Counted from the stretch's first letter, positions 53,319-62,818 are shown. The stretch is DNA of 64,000 nucleotides from Hoeflea sp. (GCA_019084245.1 JAHRFE010000029.1:214326-278325); one strand, 5' to 3'. Numbers and translations are program-made. The notes: generated by a model from the sequence alone, not told the origin.

Positions 53319-54104
53319 TTATTGACCGCTTCTTGTTGCAAGTGTCCGGGCGATCGCCGCGCCGATCAGCGGCAGCCCGACCGTCAGCACGATCATGACC
53401 GTGCCGAGGGCGTTGATTTCAGGCGAAATGGAATTGCGCAGCATCGAGAAGATCTGCGTCGGCACGGTCTCGATTCCGCCCGGCTTCCAGAACAGGGTTC
53501 CGGTGATGTCGTCGAAGCTGATGGTGAAGGCGAAAAGGCCGCCCGCCGCCACCGCCGGCATCAGCAGCGGCAGCGTGATCGCAAAGAAGGTCTGCATCGG
53601 CGACGCGCCGAGGCTCATCGCCGCCTCCTCGACATCGCGCTTGATGCTGACCAGCCGCGCCTGCACCACCAGAATGACGAAGGGCAGCGTGAAGATCACG
53701 TGGCCGGCGAGCAGGAGGGTGAAGCTCTTGCCGAAATTGAGGAAATTGAGAAACAGCAGCAGCGCCACGGCGAGCACCACCTCGGGCACCAGGATCGGCG
53801 CGATCAGCAGCGTGGTGATCAGGTTCCGGCCCGGAATCTTGTAACGCACCAGCGCGAGGCTTGCGAGAACCCCGAGCACGGTCGAGATCACAGCCGTCAT
53901 CAGACCCAGCACGATCGAGGTCCGGAAGGCGCGCATGATCGCGTCATTGTTCCACAAGGCCTCGAACCAGCGGGTCGACAGGCCGGTCATCGGGAAGCTG
54001 CCGAACTGGTTGGCGTTGAACGACAGCAGCACCACCACCGCAATCGGCAGGAACATGAACAGATAGACCAGGATCGTGTAGATGCGGATCAGACGCCAGC
54101 CCAT
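53319..54104 (-). CDS. potC: Polyamine-type ABC transporter permease (PotC-like)
   Basis: A 261-residue permease with six hydrophobic segments. LVSIKRDVEEAAMSLGASPM, followed by QTFFAITLPLLMPAV, is the EAA coupling loop of PotC-type permeases. It overlaps the PotB gene by one base. Expected location is the inner membrane, partnered with PotB and PotA. Confidence 0.92.
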   Translation of the reverse strand: MGWRLIRIYTILVYLFMFLPIAVVVLLSFNANQFGSFPMTGLSTRWFEALWNNDAIMRAFRTSIVLGLMTAVISTVLGVLASLALVRYKIPGRNLITTLLIAPILVPEVVLAVALLLFLNFLNFGKSFTLLLAGHVIFTLPFVILVVQARLVSIKRDVEEAAMSLGASPMQTFFAITLPLLMPAVAAGGLFAFTISFDDITGTLFWKPGGIETVPTQIFSMLRNSISPEINALGTVMIVLTVGLPLIGAAIARTLATRSGQ

Positions 54105-54970
54105 CAGCCAAGCCCCTTCGCCAGTTGCGCCATGCCGAGATAGCGGTTGTAGATCAGCACCAGCACGCCGAGCACCATCAGCAAGAGCAGCGACAGCGCA
54201 GAGCCAAGCGGCCAGTCGAGCTGGCGGATGATCGCCTCGTAGACCAGGTTGGCGAACATCGCGTCGCGCGGGCCGCCGAGGATCACCGGCGTGATGTAGG
54301 TGCCAGCGGACAGCACGAAGCAGAGCAGCCCGCCCGCGGCAAGGCCAGGCAGGGACAGCGGCAGCGTCACCTGCAGGAAGCCCTGCCAGCGCGTGGCGCC
54401 GAGCGAGGAGGCCGCGTCCTCGAGATTGGTGTCGATGCCATCGAGGCTCACGAAGATGTTGAGCACCATGAACGGCAGCAGGAAGTGCACGAGCCCAAGG
54501 ATCACGGTGGTCTCGTTGTAGAGCATCTGGATCGGCTCATTGATGATGCCGGCCCAGATCAGCGCCGCATTGAGCGCTCCGGAGACGCCCAGAATGTTGA
54601 TCCAGCTCATCGTGCGGATGATGTAGCTGATCCAGAACGGCAGCATCAGCAACACCAGAAGCACCATTTTGTTGCCTTTCGAGCGGGCAATGAAATAGGC
54701 CGCCGGATAGCCCAGAAGTGCGCAGGCGAGCGTGGTGATGGCGGAAATCTTGAGCGTGTTGAGCAGGATGTCGCGATAGAACGGGTCGGTCAGCGCTTCC
54801 TGCCAATTGTCGAGATAGAAGCCGGGCGTGTCGGCGCCCACGGCGCTCTTGAGCCAGAACGAATAGACGACGATGAAGATGAGCGGCACGATCAGCAGCA
54901 GGGTGACTGCCGTGAGGGCTGGCGTCAGCAGAATCCACGGCTGCCGCGCCTCGCGTTGTTCGATGCTCAT
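54104..54970 (-). CDS. potB: Polyamine-type ABC transporter permease (PotB-like)
   Basis: A 288-residue permease with six hydrophobic segments. The EAA loop is IDTNLEDAASSLGATRWQ. A large first periplasmic loop (YLDNWQEALTDPFYRDILLN) fits PotB. It is the first gene of the nine-gene leftward operon, which begins opposite the LysR gene at 55079. Confidence 0.93.
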   Translation of the reverse strand: MSIEQREARQPWILLTPALTAVTLLLIVPLIFIVVYSFWLKSAVGADTPGFYLDNWQEALTDPFYRDILLNTLKISAITTLACALLGYPAAYFIARSKGNKMVLLVLLMLPFWISYIIRTMSWINILGVSGALNAALIWAGIINEPIQMLYNETTVILGLVHFLLPFMVLNIFVSLDGIDTNLEDAASSLGATRWQGFLQVTLPLSLPGLAAGGLLCFVLSAGTYITPVILGGPRDAMFANLVYEAIIRQLDWPLGSALSLLLLMVLGVLVLIYNRYLGMAQLAKGLG

Positions 54971-55042
54971 GGTCTCAACGCTCCCCGGCGTCTTCTTGTT
55001 GGGAGCATGATGTTGGCTCAGAGCGTATTGATCAAATAGATA

Positions 55043-55072
55043 ATTGATATTGTGTTCATTGATGATATCAAT
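55043..55072. promoter_or_regulatory. Inverted repeat, likely LysR operator
   Basis: ATTGATAT (55043-55050) and ATATCAAT (55065-55072) are a perfect 8-bp inverted repeat separated by 14 bases, in an AT-rich island between potB and the LysR gene. A TTGATCAA palindrome at 55028-55035 lies alongside. This fits LysR-type autoregulation and control of the divergent operon. It also argues that the LysR gene starts at the ATG 55079 rather than at an earlier GTG. Confidence 0.55.
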
Positions 55073-55078
55073 AATGAA

Positions 55079-56038
55079 ATGTTCAGCCTCACCCCGCCCG
55101 AACGCCTGGCCCGCGACCTCGACTGGAATCTGCTCCGCACATTCCTCGTGCTCGCCGATTCCCGCTCGGTGACGGAGGCCGCCGAACGGCTGAGCCTGAA
55201 GCAGCCGACCGTCTCAAGCGCGCTCAAGCGTCTGGAAGACCGGCTCGGCAAGCGCCTGATCAACCGCAAGCCCGGGCGCTTCGAACTCACCGCCGCCGGG
55301 CGGCTACTCTATGACGAGGCGATCGACATCCACGGCGCCATTCTTCGCCTGGGAACGGTCATCCGGGATGTCGAGGACGAGGTCAGCGGCCATGTCCGCA
55401 TCGTCATGGCGAGCCATGTCGTCAGCCCCCTGTTGAACGCGACGCTCACCAAGTTCCATACGGATCATCCCCGCGCCACGCTGTCGATCGAGGTTATGGC
55501 GAGCCGCGGGGCCTTGACGGCCGTTGCCGCGCGCCGCGCCTCGCTTGCCATCTGCCTGGTGATGGACCGCAGTCCGGCGCTTGAATACCGGCGGCTGTTC
55601 CGCGAGTATTTCGGCCTGTTCTGCGGCCCGACCCATCCGCTCTTCGGTCGCGAAGGCGTCACCATGGCCGATCTCGCCGGCCATTCGTCGGTGAGCTTCG
55701 TCACCGACCAGATGGATGACGCACTCCGGCCTGTGGCGAAAATGCGCGCCGAGGCGCAGCTCGACGCCCGCATTGTCGGCACCTCGCCCAATCTCGAAGA
55801 GGTGCGGCGGATGATCATCGCCGGGCTCGGCATCGGCCCCTTGCCGCTGCATGTGGTGCGCGAGGATGTGGAGCGCGGTAGGCTGTGGCGGCTGCCGCCC
55901 TATGACGCGCCGCCGGCGATCGACGTGCATGTGGTCTGGAACCCGCATGCCAAGCAGAACCGCGCCGAGGCGGCCATGCTCACCGGCCTGACCACCCTGA
56001 TCGCCCGTACACCGATGGATGACCGCATCTACAGCTGA
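55079..56038 (+). CDS. LysR-family regulator of the polyamine-type operon
   Basis: A 319-residue LysR regulator. The HTH is at about 18-75 (LVLADSRSVTEAAERLSLKQ, then LKRLEDRLGKRLINR) and the effector domain follows. It is divergent from the nine-gene importer/catabolic operon at 54970, the standard layout for its activator. The start at the ATG 55079 leaves the inverted repeat at 55043-55072 free. An upstream GTG at 55052 would lie inside that repeat. Confidence 0.88.
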   Translation: MFSLTPPERLARDLDWNLLRTFLVLADSRSVTEAAERLSLKQPTVSSALKRLEDRLGKRLINRKPGRFELTAAGRLLYDEAIDIHGAILRLGTVIRDVEDEVSGHVRIVMASHVVSPLLNATLTKFHTDHPRATLSIEVMASRGALTAVAARRASLAICLVMDRSPALEYRRLFREYFGLFCGPTHPLFGREGVTMADLAGHSSVSFVTDQMDDALRPVAKMRAEAQLDARIVGTSPNLEEVRRMIIAGLGIGPLPLHVVREDVERGRLWRLPPYDAPPAIDVHVVWNPHAKQNRAEAAMLTGLTTLIARTPMDDRIYS

Positions 56039-56066
56039 GCGCATCTACGGCTGAGAAAGGGCCCGG

Positions 56067-56648
56067 TTACTGCAACACCAATCCAAGCTGCTGAAGGTTC
56101 ACCAGGATCTCGTCGATGCTGTCGGCAAGCAGCCTGTCCTCCTCGACCAACCAGGAATCAAGGGCTTTCTTGATCGCACAAATAACCACGACAGCCAGAA
56201 TGTCACCCAGATGATCTTTGTCGGGACCCAGCCGTGTCGCTAGAATGGTTGCAAGTTCCGATATCAATCCGCGCATGGATGCCTCATGGGCGTTCTTCAG
56301 GCCGGGGTTGTCGCGCAGGAGCGCCTGGATCAGAAGTCCCGCTTTTCTGTTCTGGTCGATCTGGGTGAGATGGGCGACCAGCAGCCCGCGCATGTCTTCG
56401 AGCAAGCTTCCGTTTCCCTCGGCAAATTCCTTCGCCGCCGCTTCGGGAAAGTCAGGCGGGCGATGCACGATCGCCGCTTCCTTGTTGGGGAAATAGTTGA
56501 AGAATGTGCGCAGGCTGATGCCGGCGCGGCTGGAGATCGCCTCCGTGGTCACGGCGTCGAGGCCGTGTTCCTGGCACAGCTCCAAAGCCGCGACATGGAT
56601 CTCCCTGGCCGTCTGCGCGCGGCGCCGCACTCTCAATGCATTCTCCAT
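56067..56648 (-). CDS. TetR-family repressor of the RND efflux operon
   Basis: A 193-residue TetR-type regulator. The HTH (about 12-58: AREIHVAALELCQEHGLDAV, then ISLRTFFNYFPNKEAAI) is followed by a ligand-binding helical domain. It is divergent from the RND pump genes with a partial dyad in between, a standard repressor arrangement. The ATG at 56648 follows GGAGAAATC; the upstream in-frame start has no ribosome site. The inducer is unknown. Confidence 0.9.
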   Translation of the reverse strand: MENALRVRRRAQTAREIHVAALELCQEHGLDAVTTEAISSRAGISLRTFFNYFPNKEAAIVHRPPDFPEAAAKEFAEGNGSLLEDMRGLLVAHLTQIDQNRKAGLLIQALLRDNPGLKNAHEASMRGLISELATILATRLGPDKDHLGDILAVVVICAIKKALDSWLVEEDRLLADSIDEILVNLQQLGLVLQ

Positions 56649-56683
56649 GATTTCTCCGCCCTCTACTTTCTCACAGCGCAAAT

Positions 56684-56710
56684 ATTGCACACAGTGCATT
56701 TTCGTGCAAT
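56684..56710. promoter_or_regulatory. Inverted repeats, likely TetR operator
   Basis: ATTGCAC (56684-56690) and GTGCAAT (56704-56710) are a 7-bp inverted repeat spaced by 13 bases. A second dyad, TGCAC-ACA-GTGCA (56686-56698), overlaps it. They lie in the divergent gap between the TetR gene and the RND operon, just upstream of the TetR start. Confidence 0.55.
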
Positions 56711-56821
56711 GAGACTCTCCATGTCAATGCCCTCGTGGTCTGACCGAAACAGATGAACCCCATCTGTCAGGATCGCACCACCAGAGACTGCCCCCAGTTC
56801 TGACGAGCGAGACCGCCCCTC

Positions 56822-58033
56822 ATGAAAAGTCATTCTTCACGAGCACGACCCACACTGTTGGGGGCGATTGTAGCAATTGCTCTGGGACTGAGCCAGTCCG
56901 CCACTGCCCAGGGGTTTCCGCCCGGGCCGCAAGGCCCGGCCGCCGTTGGCGTCATCACCGCCGAGGTTGAAACAGTCCCCTACACGGTCACCCTTCCCGG
57001 CCGCGCAGCTGCTTTTCAGGAAGCCAGCATCCGCCCGACGGTGGAGGGTATTATCGAAGAGATCAATTACCGGCCCGGAGAAGCGCTCAAGGCAGGGGAT
57101 CTCATGTTCACGCTCGGACGTGACCGTTATCTGGCAGCCTTGGCCGCGGCTGAGGCCGAGCAGGCCGGCGCCGAAGCCTCGGTGGCAGCCGCTGAAACCA
57201 CGGTGAACCGGTACCGGAGCCTTGCCGGGAGCGGCGTGACGCAGGTCCAGCTCGACACTGCCGAAGTCGATCTGCTCACCGCGAAGGCGTCGCTCAGCAG
57301 CGCCCGATCTGCCGTGACGCTTGCCCAGATCAATCTCGACGGCACCGAAATCCGCAGCCCCATCGAAGGCATTCCCTCCGTTTCGGCGGTCTCGGTGGGC
57401 GCGGTGGTGACCGCCAACCAGACCGACGCGCTGACCACCGTGCGCCGTCTTGATCCGATCTATGTGGACTTGACGGAATCGAGCGCCCGCATGCTTCGGG
57501 TCAGAAGCCGCATCAGTTCCGGCCAGATCACGCGTGGCCAGTCGCTCAACGCCAGACTGACACTTGAGGACGGCACGCTCTATGAAGACCAGGGAACCTT
57601 CGTCAGCCCCGGAACAGCGGTCTCCGCCACCACCGGCACGATCGAATTGCGCATCGAGTTTCCAAATTCCGATCGGCTGATCCTGCCAGGACAATTCCTG
57701 CGCGTCGCGGTCGAACTCGGCACCACCGAGGCCGTTCTGGTGCCGCAACGGGCCACCAGCCGCACCAGCGACGGCCGCCTGACCGCCTTCATCGTCCGCG
57801 ACGGCAAGGCGGCACTGGTCAATCTCACCGAGAGCGGCAGCCATCGGAACTCCTGGATCGTCACCGATGGCCTGGAGGCCGGCGACAAGATCATAGTCGA
57901 CGGGCTGAAATCGCTGCGCGCCGATATGGAGGTCGAACCGGTGGACGTTGTCATCGGCGAAGACGGCCTCGTTGAAGACGCCGGCATCGCCGATGCCGTC
58001 CCGGCCGGCCAGCCCGCGCCTGCCAAGCCCTGA
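56822..58033 (+). CDS. RND efflux periplasmic adaptor (membrane fusion protein)
   Basis: A 403-residue membrane fusion protein. The N-terminal signal peptide (ALGLSQSATAQ cleavage region) leads to a barrel-sandwich hybrid with a lipoyl-like half (VPYTVTLPGRAAAFQEASIR; VTQVQLDTAEVD) around a helical hairpin at about 100-165. It is the adaptor of the AcrA/MexA class linking the RND pump to the outer-membrane channel. It lies next to the TetR gene and 30 bases before the pump. Confidence 0.92.
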   Translation: MKSHSSRARPTLLGAIVAIALGLSQSATAQGFPPGPQGPAAVGVITAEVETVPYTVTLPGRAAAFQEASIRPTVEGIIEEINYRPGEALKAGDLMFTLGRDRYLAALAAAEAEQAGAEASVAAAETTVNRYRSLAGSGVTQVQLDTAEVDLLTAKASLSSARSAVTLAQINLDGTEIRSPIEGIPSVSAVSVGAVVTANQTDALTTVRRLDPIYVDLTESSARMLRVRSRISSGQITRGQSLNARLTLEDGTLYEDQGTFVSPGTAVSATTGTIELRIEFPNSDRLILPGQFLRVAVELGTTEAVLVPQRATSRTSDGRLTAFIVRDGKAALVNLTESGSHRNSWIVTDGLEAGDKIIVDGLKSLRADMEVEPVDVVIGEDGLVEDAGIADAVPAGQPAPAKP

Positions 58034-58063
58034 CGGGCCCCCACTTCCCTCGGAGGCCTCCTG

Positions 58064-61000
58064 ATGGTCCAGTACTTCATTCATCGCCCTGTGTTCGCCT
58101 GGGTACTCGCCATCGTCACGATGCTGGCCGGCGGCTTTGCCCTGACCCAGCTCGCGGTGTCGCAATATCCCGATATCGCGCCGACGACGGTCAGCATTTC
58201 GGCGACCTATTCCGGCGCCACAGCCCAGGCGGTTCAGAACTCCGTGACCATGGAGATCGAGGACGGCCTGACGGGGATCGAGGGCGTGCTCTACACCGAA
58301 TCGAGCTCCAGCGAGGGCTCATCCAGCATCTCGCTCACCTTCGATGACAGCATCGATCCGGTCGACGCCCAAAACGAAGTGCAGACCCGCGTCGCCCAGG
58401 TCGAGTCACGTCTTCCCACCTCGGTTCAGACCAGCGGTGTATCCGTGCGCCGTTCAACCTCGTCCATTCTGATGGTCGGGGCGATCGTCTCGGCCGACAA
58501 CCGCTATTCCACGGTCGAACTCGGCAATATCCTGGCGGAGACCGTTGAGGGGCCCGTGCAGCGCACCGAGGGCGTAGGCAACATCAATTCCTTCGGCTCC
58601 GGCTATGCCATGCGCGTCTGGCTTGATCCGCTGAAGCTTGCGCAATACCAGCTCACGCCGTCCGATGTGACGGCAGCGGTCGCCGCGCAGAACACCACCG
58701 TATCGGTCGGTTCGCTCGGCAAGCAGCCGACTGTCACCGGACAGCAGTTCACCGCCAACATCACCGCGCAAAGCCAGCTCACTTCGGTGACGGAATTCGA
58801 GAACATCCTTCTCAAGACCGCAGAAGACGGCGCTTCGGTGACCCTTGCCGATGTGGCGAAAATCGAGATCGGCCAGGAGAGTTACGGTTCGGATTCGATT
58901 TTCAGCGGCGCCAATGCCGCGGGCTTCGGCGTCAACCTGGCCACCGGCGCCAATGCCGTCGACACCGCGGCGGCGGTTCGCGAGGTCCTGCAGGGTCTCT
59001 CGGCCTCCCTGCCCGAGGGCGTCACCATCGAGACCGCCTATGACACCTCGCCCTTTGTCGAATTGTCCATCGAACAGGTCAAATGGGCCTTGTTCGAGGC
59101 CATCCTGCTGGTGCTGGCCGTGATCCTGCTGTTCCTGCAGAAATGGCGGGCGACGCTGATTCCGATCATTGCCGTGCCGGTTGTCCTGCTCGGCACCTTC
59201 GCGGTCCTGTGGGTGGCAGGCTATTCGATCAACACGCTGACCATGTTCGCCATGGTGCTGGCCATCGGCCTGCTGGTGGACGATGCGATCATCGTGGTCG
59301 AAAACGTCGAGCGGCTGATGGAGGAGGAAAAACTCTCCGCCCTCGCCGCCACCGAAAAGAGCATGGGCCAGATCACCGGAGCGCTGATCGGCCTCGCGCT
59401 GGTGCTCTGCGCGGTGTTTCTTCCGATGGCGTTTTTTGCAGGCTCGACCGGCATCATCTACCGCCAGTTTTCGATCACCATCATCACCGCCATGATCCTC
59501 TCGGCCGCCGTCGCGCTGATCCTGACGCCCGCGCTCTGCGCCACCATGCTCCGCCCGCATGGCGACAAGGCGCTGATTGCGCCGGCGCGCTGGTTCAATC
59601 GCGGTTTCGACCGTTTCACCTCCGGCTATGTCAAGGTCGTCACACGGTCGCTCAGCCGGCCGATCCTGATGCTGGGCGTGCTCGCACTGATCATCGGCGG
59701 GGCCGCGCTGATCTACCCGAAGATCACCTCATCGTTCCTGCCCGCCGAGGACCAGGGCGTGCTGATGGCCATGGTCTCGCTGCAGGAGGGAGCAACCACC
59801 CAGCAGACCCGCGTCGCGCTCGACGAGATCGAGGACTACATGCTCAACACCGAGAAGGAGAGTGTGTCCTCGACCTTCTCCGCGCTGGGCTTCGGCTTCA
59901 ATGGCAGCGGCCAGAACTCCGCCATGACATTCATCCGGCTGCGCGATTTCGATGACCGTCAGGACGCCAGCCTCGCAGCCAGCGCCCTGGCCGCCCGCGC
60001 CAACCGGCATTTCGCCGGCTACCGCGCCGGCCAGGTCATCTTCATGCAGCCGCCTGCGATCCCCGGTCTCGGCAATTCCTCCGGGTTCTCGATGTATCTT
60101 GTCGACCAGGCAAACAATGGCGCTGAAGCGCTGACGGAGGCGGCCAACCAGCTGATCGCCAGCGCCGCAGGCACTGCGGAACTGGAGAATGTGCGCGCCA
60201 CGGGGCTTGAGCAGAAGGCAGCCCTGCGCATCACCATCGACCAGCAGAAGGCCGAAAGCTTCGGCATCAGCGTGTCCGACATCAACGCCATACTGTCGGT
60301 CATTTTCTCGGGCACCGAGGTCAACGATTTCGCGCTCGGATCATCCTTGCGCCCGGTGATCGTCACTGCCGCGGCCGAGCATCGCATGCAGCCTGAGGAC
60401 ATCGAGGCCTGGTATGCCCGCAATTCCAGTGGCGAGATGGTGCCGTTCCCGTCTTTTCTCACCACCAGCTGGGAGCCCGTCGCCAATGCGCTGGCGCGCA
60501 TCGACGGCGTGAATGCGGTGTCGATCTCCGGTTCGCAGTCCTCTGCGTCCAGCTCGGGCGTTGCGATGGAAAAGATGGAGGAGCTGGTGGCGGCCCTGCC
60601 CGGCGGCTATGGCGCCAGCTGGACCGGGCTCGCCTACCAGGAGCGCCAGTCCGGCAACCAGGCGCCCTATCTCTACGCGCTCTCGGTGCTGGTGGTGTTC
60701 CTCTGCCTGGCGGCACTCTATGAGAGCTGGTCGATCCCGCTGGCGGTCATGCTGGCGGTTCCCGTCGGCGTCTTCGGCGCGCTGCTCGCCACATGGCTGT
60801 TCGACCAGGCCAATGACGTCTATTTCAAGGTCGGCATGCTGACGACCATCGGCCTGGCGGCCAGGAACGCCATCCTGATTGTCGAATTCGCCAATGACCT
60901 GCAGGCCCGGGGCATGGCCCTTGTCGAAGCCGCGACGACGGCGGCGCGTCAGCGTCTGCGTCCGATCCTGATGACCTCGATGGCATTCATGCTGGGCGTG

Positions 61001-61177
61001 GTGCCGTTGGCGACCGCTACCGGCGCAGGCGCGGCGGCACAGAAATCCATCGGCATCGGGGTTCTGGGCGGCATGATCAGCGCCACCATCCTCGGCATTT
61101 TCGTTGTTCCCGCATTCTACGTCGTCATCCGGCGGATCATGCCCGCCAAAATCCCTGCAAGCGAGACGCCCTCATGA
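58064..61177 (+). CDS. RND multidrug efflux pump (AcrB/MexB class)
   Basis: A 1037-residue hydrophobe/amphiphile efflux-1 pump. An N-terminal helix (FIHRPVFAWVLAIVTMLAGG) and twelve hydrophobic segments in two groups are seen. The proton-relay Asp pair is in IGLLVDDAIIVVENVERLME, and QNEVQTRVAQVESRLPTSVQ is a family motif of the periplasmic porter domain. It is an inner-membrane proton antiporter expelling drugs or toxic compounds; the substrate range cannot be read. Its stop overlaps the channel gene by ATGA. Confidence 0.96.
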   Translation: MVQYFIHRPVFAWVLAIVTMLAGGFALTQLAVSQYPDIAPTTVSISATYSGATAQAVQNSVTMEIEDGLTGIEGVLYTESSSSEGSSSISLTFDDSIDPVDAQNEVQTRVAQVESRLPTSVQTSGVSVRRSTSSILMVGAIVSADNRYSTVELGNILAETVEGPVQRTEGVGNINSFGSGYAMRVWLDPLKLAQYQLTPSDVTAAVAAQNTTVSVGSLGKQPTVTGQQFTANITAQSQLTSVTEFENILLKTAEDGASVTLADVAKIEIGQESYGSDSIFSGANAAGFGVNLATGANAVDTAAAVREVLQGLSASLPEGVTIETAYDTSPFVELSIEQVKWALFEAILLVLAVILLFLQKWRATLIPIIAVPVVLLGTFAVLWVAGYSINTLTMFAMVLAIGLLVDDAIIVVENVERLMEEEKLSALAATEKSMGQITGALIGLALVLCAVFLPMAFFAGSTGIIYRQFSITIITAMILSAAVALILTPALCATMLRPHGDKALIAPARWFNRGFDRFTSGYVKVVTRSLSRPILMLGVLALIIGGAALIYPKITSSFLPAEDQGVLMAMVSLQEGATTQQTRVALDEIEDYMLNTEKESVSSTFSALGFGFNGSGQNSAMTFIRLRDFDDRQDASLAASALAARANRHFAGYRAGQVIFMQPPAIPGLGNSSGFSMYLVDQANNGAEALTEAANQLIASAAGTAELENVRATGLEQKAALRITIDQQKAESFGISVSDINAILSVIFSGTEVNDFALGSSLRPVIVTAAAEHRMQPEDIEAWYARNSSGEMVPFPSFLTTSWEPVANALARIDGVNAVSISGSQSSASSSGVAMEKMEELVAALPGGYGASWTGLAYQERQSGNQAPYLYALSVLVVFLCLAALYESWSIPLAVMLAVPVGVFGALLATWLFDQANDVYFKVGMLTTIGLAARNAILIVEFANDLQARGMALVEAATTAARQRLRPILMTSMAFMLGVVPLATATGAGAAAQKSIGIGVLGGMISATILGIFVVPAFYVVIRRIMPAKIPASETPS

Positions 61178-62526
61178 CCCTTTTTCCCCGCATATCGATC
61201 ATCACTGCCAGCCTCATCAGCCTGTCCGCCTGCACATCCGTCGGTCCCGACTACAATTCGCTCAATGCGACAACGCCCGCGAGCTATGTCGAGGGAGGCA
61301 CGATCTCGGCGGGCGATGTTGCCCTGGTCAAATGGTGGCAGGGCCTGGGCGCACCGCAGCTTGACGCGCTGGTCGAGCGGGGGCTTGCACAGAACCTGAG
61401 CATCCAGACCGCGATCGAACGCGTCGAGGAGGCGCGTGCCGCGCTTCGCTCCACGGGCGCCAGCGCCCTCAGCGGCAACCTGAGCGGCGCCTCGATCCGC
61501 TCCGGCGGGTCCGCCTCCCCCACGGCCACGACCAGCAGCGCCGTCTTCAATGCTTCGCTCGTGCTTGACCTATTTGGCGGCCAGCGCCGGGCTGTCGAGC
61601 AGGCTCGTGCCCAGGCCGAGAGTGCGGACTACGATATCGGCACGGCGCGCCTGGCGTTTCTCGCGAGCCTCACCGGCGCCTATGTCGACGCCCGCTACTT
61701 CCAGGAGACGCTGGAACTGACACGCCAGACCATCGCCACCCGCGAGCGGACGTTCGAGCTGGTCCGCGCCCAGGAAGACGCCGGCACGGCAACCGAGCTC
61801 GATCGCGTCCAGGCCCGGGCCTTGCTGGAAGAGGCGCGCGCCTCGCTGCCCGATCTAGAAAGCGGGTTTGATTCGGCGGTCTACGCCATCGCCACGCTGC
61901 TTGCTGAACCAGCGGCCCCATTGCGCGCATCCTTGCAGAAGGGCGCGGCGCAACCCCGGCCCAAATCCGGAACGGCGGCTGGCGTTCCGGCGGACCTGTT
62001 GCGCAACCGACCCGACATACGCGCAGCCGAGCGCGACCTCGCCTCCGCGGTCGCCGCCATCGGCGTCGCTGAAGCGCAGCTGTACCCCTCCATCACGCTG
62101 TCGGGAGAGATCACCGCCTCGTCGGCCACCAACTGGTCGTTCGGACCGACCCTGGTGCTGCCGGTTCTCAACCAGCCCAAGCTTCGCGCCGATCGCGATC
62201 AGGCCATCAGCCGGGCGCGGCAGGCGGAACTCTCTTGGCGGGCGCTCATCCTGTCTGCTGTCGAGGAAACCCAGTCTGCGCAAGGCAAGGTGCTGCGCGC
62301 GCAGCGGGCGCTCGGCAGTCTGCGCGCAGCGGCCGATTCCTATTCACGCGCGGTCGAGTTGTCTCAGCTGACCTATTCGGGCGGCACCACCACGCTGCTT
62401 ACCCTTCTGGATGCGGAACGCTCGCGCGCCTCGGCCCGGCTTTCGCTGGCTCAGGCGGTGCAGGCGCTGGCCAACAACTGGATAAGCCTGCAAGTCGCCA
62501 CCGGCCGGGGCTGGGCACCGCAATAG
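61174..62526 (+). CDS. Outer-membrane efflux channel lipoprotein (NodT/TolC family)
   Basis: A 450-residue channel. A lipobox LSAC (about residue 16-19) marks Cys19 for lipidation. The fold has two TolC-like halves (about 50-240 and 255-445), with the second carrying RNRPDIRAAERDLASAVAAI, the family signature. It is the third component of the tripartite pump and overlaps its gene by ATGA. A hairpin follows its stop. Confidence 0.92.
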   Translation: MTLFPRISIITASLISLSACTSVGPDYNSLNATTPASYVEGGTISAGDVALVKWWQGLGAPQLDALVERGLAQNLSIQTAIERVEEARAALRSTGASALSGNLSGASIRSGGSASPTATTSSAVFNASLVLDLFGGQRRAVEQARAQAESADYDIGTARLAFLASLTGAYVDARYFQETLELTRQTIATRERTFELVRAQEDAGTATELDRVQARALLEEARASLPDLESGFDSAVYAIATLLAEPAAPLRASLQKGAAQPRPKSGTAAGVPADLLRNRPDIRAAERDLASAVAAIGVAEAQLYPSITLSGEITASSATNWSFGPTLVLPVLNQPKLRADRDQAISRARQAELSWRALILSAVEETQSAQGKVLRAQRALGSLRAAADSYSRAVELSQLTYSGGTTTLLTLLDAERSRASARLSLAQAVQALANNWISLQVATGRGWAPQ

Positions 62527-62527
62527 G

Positions 62528-62577
62528 CCGGCGCCTTCCGGATCCGCGGGACCTACGCCGGGAATAGTTGGCGCCGG
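62528..62577 (+). terminator. Possible hairpin after the efflux operon
   Basis: CCGGCGCC (62528-62535) and GGCGCCGG (62570-62577) form a perfect outer stem with inner TTCC/GGAA pairing, two bases past the channel stop. There is no T tract, so it is a weak terminator candidate. The rest of the gap to the next gene at 62819 shows no feature. Confidence 0.35.
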
Positions 62578-62818
62578 AAATGCCAATCCCAAGTCCTCGA
62601 TCCGTGACCAACCACCGCTTCGGGTGATTGCATGTCGCAAGCAAGCGGCCTAAAGCGGACCTACCGGCGGAGCGGGAACCGCAGATTCCGAGGATACCCA
62701 TCCAAAGCCCATCAGCAAGACCACGGCCTATCACAATTGGTGAACTGTCACAAAATCAAGTGTTTCCCCAAATAGAACAATTTCATACTGTCACCATAAT
62801 CGGCCTTATGCAGGCATC

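Noticed and set aside
52038-54143. Long rightward frame opposite the polyamine-type importer genes
   Set aside because: It is an antisense shadow across three genes with strong transporter motifs on the minus strand.
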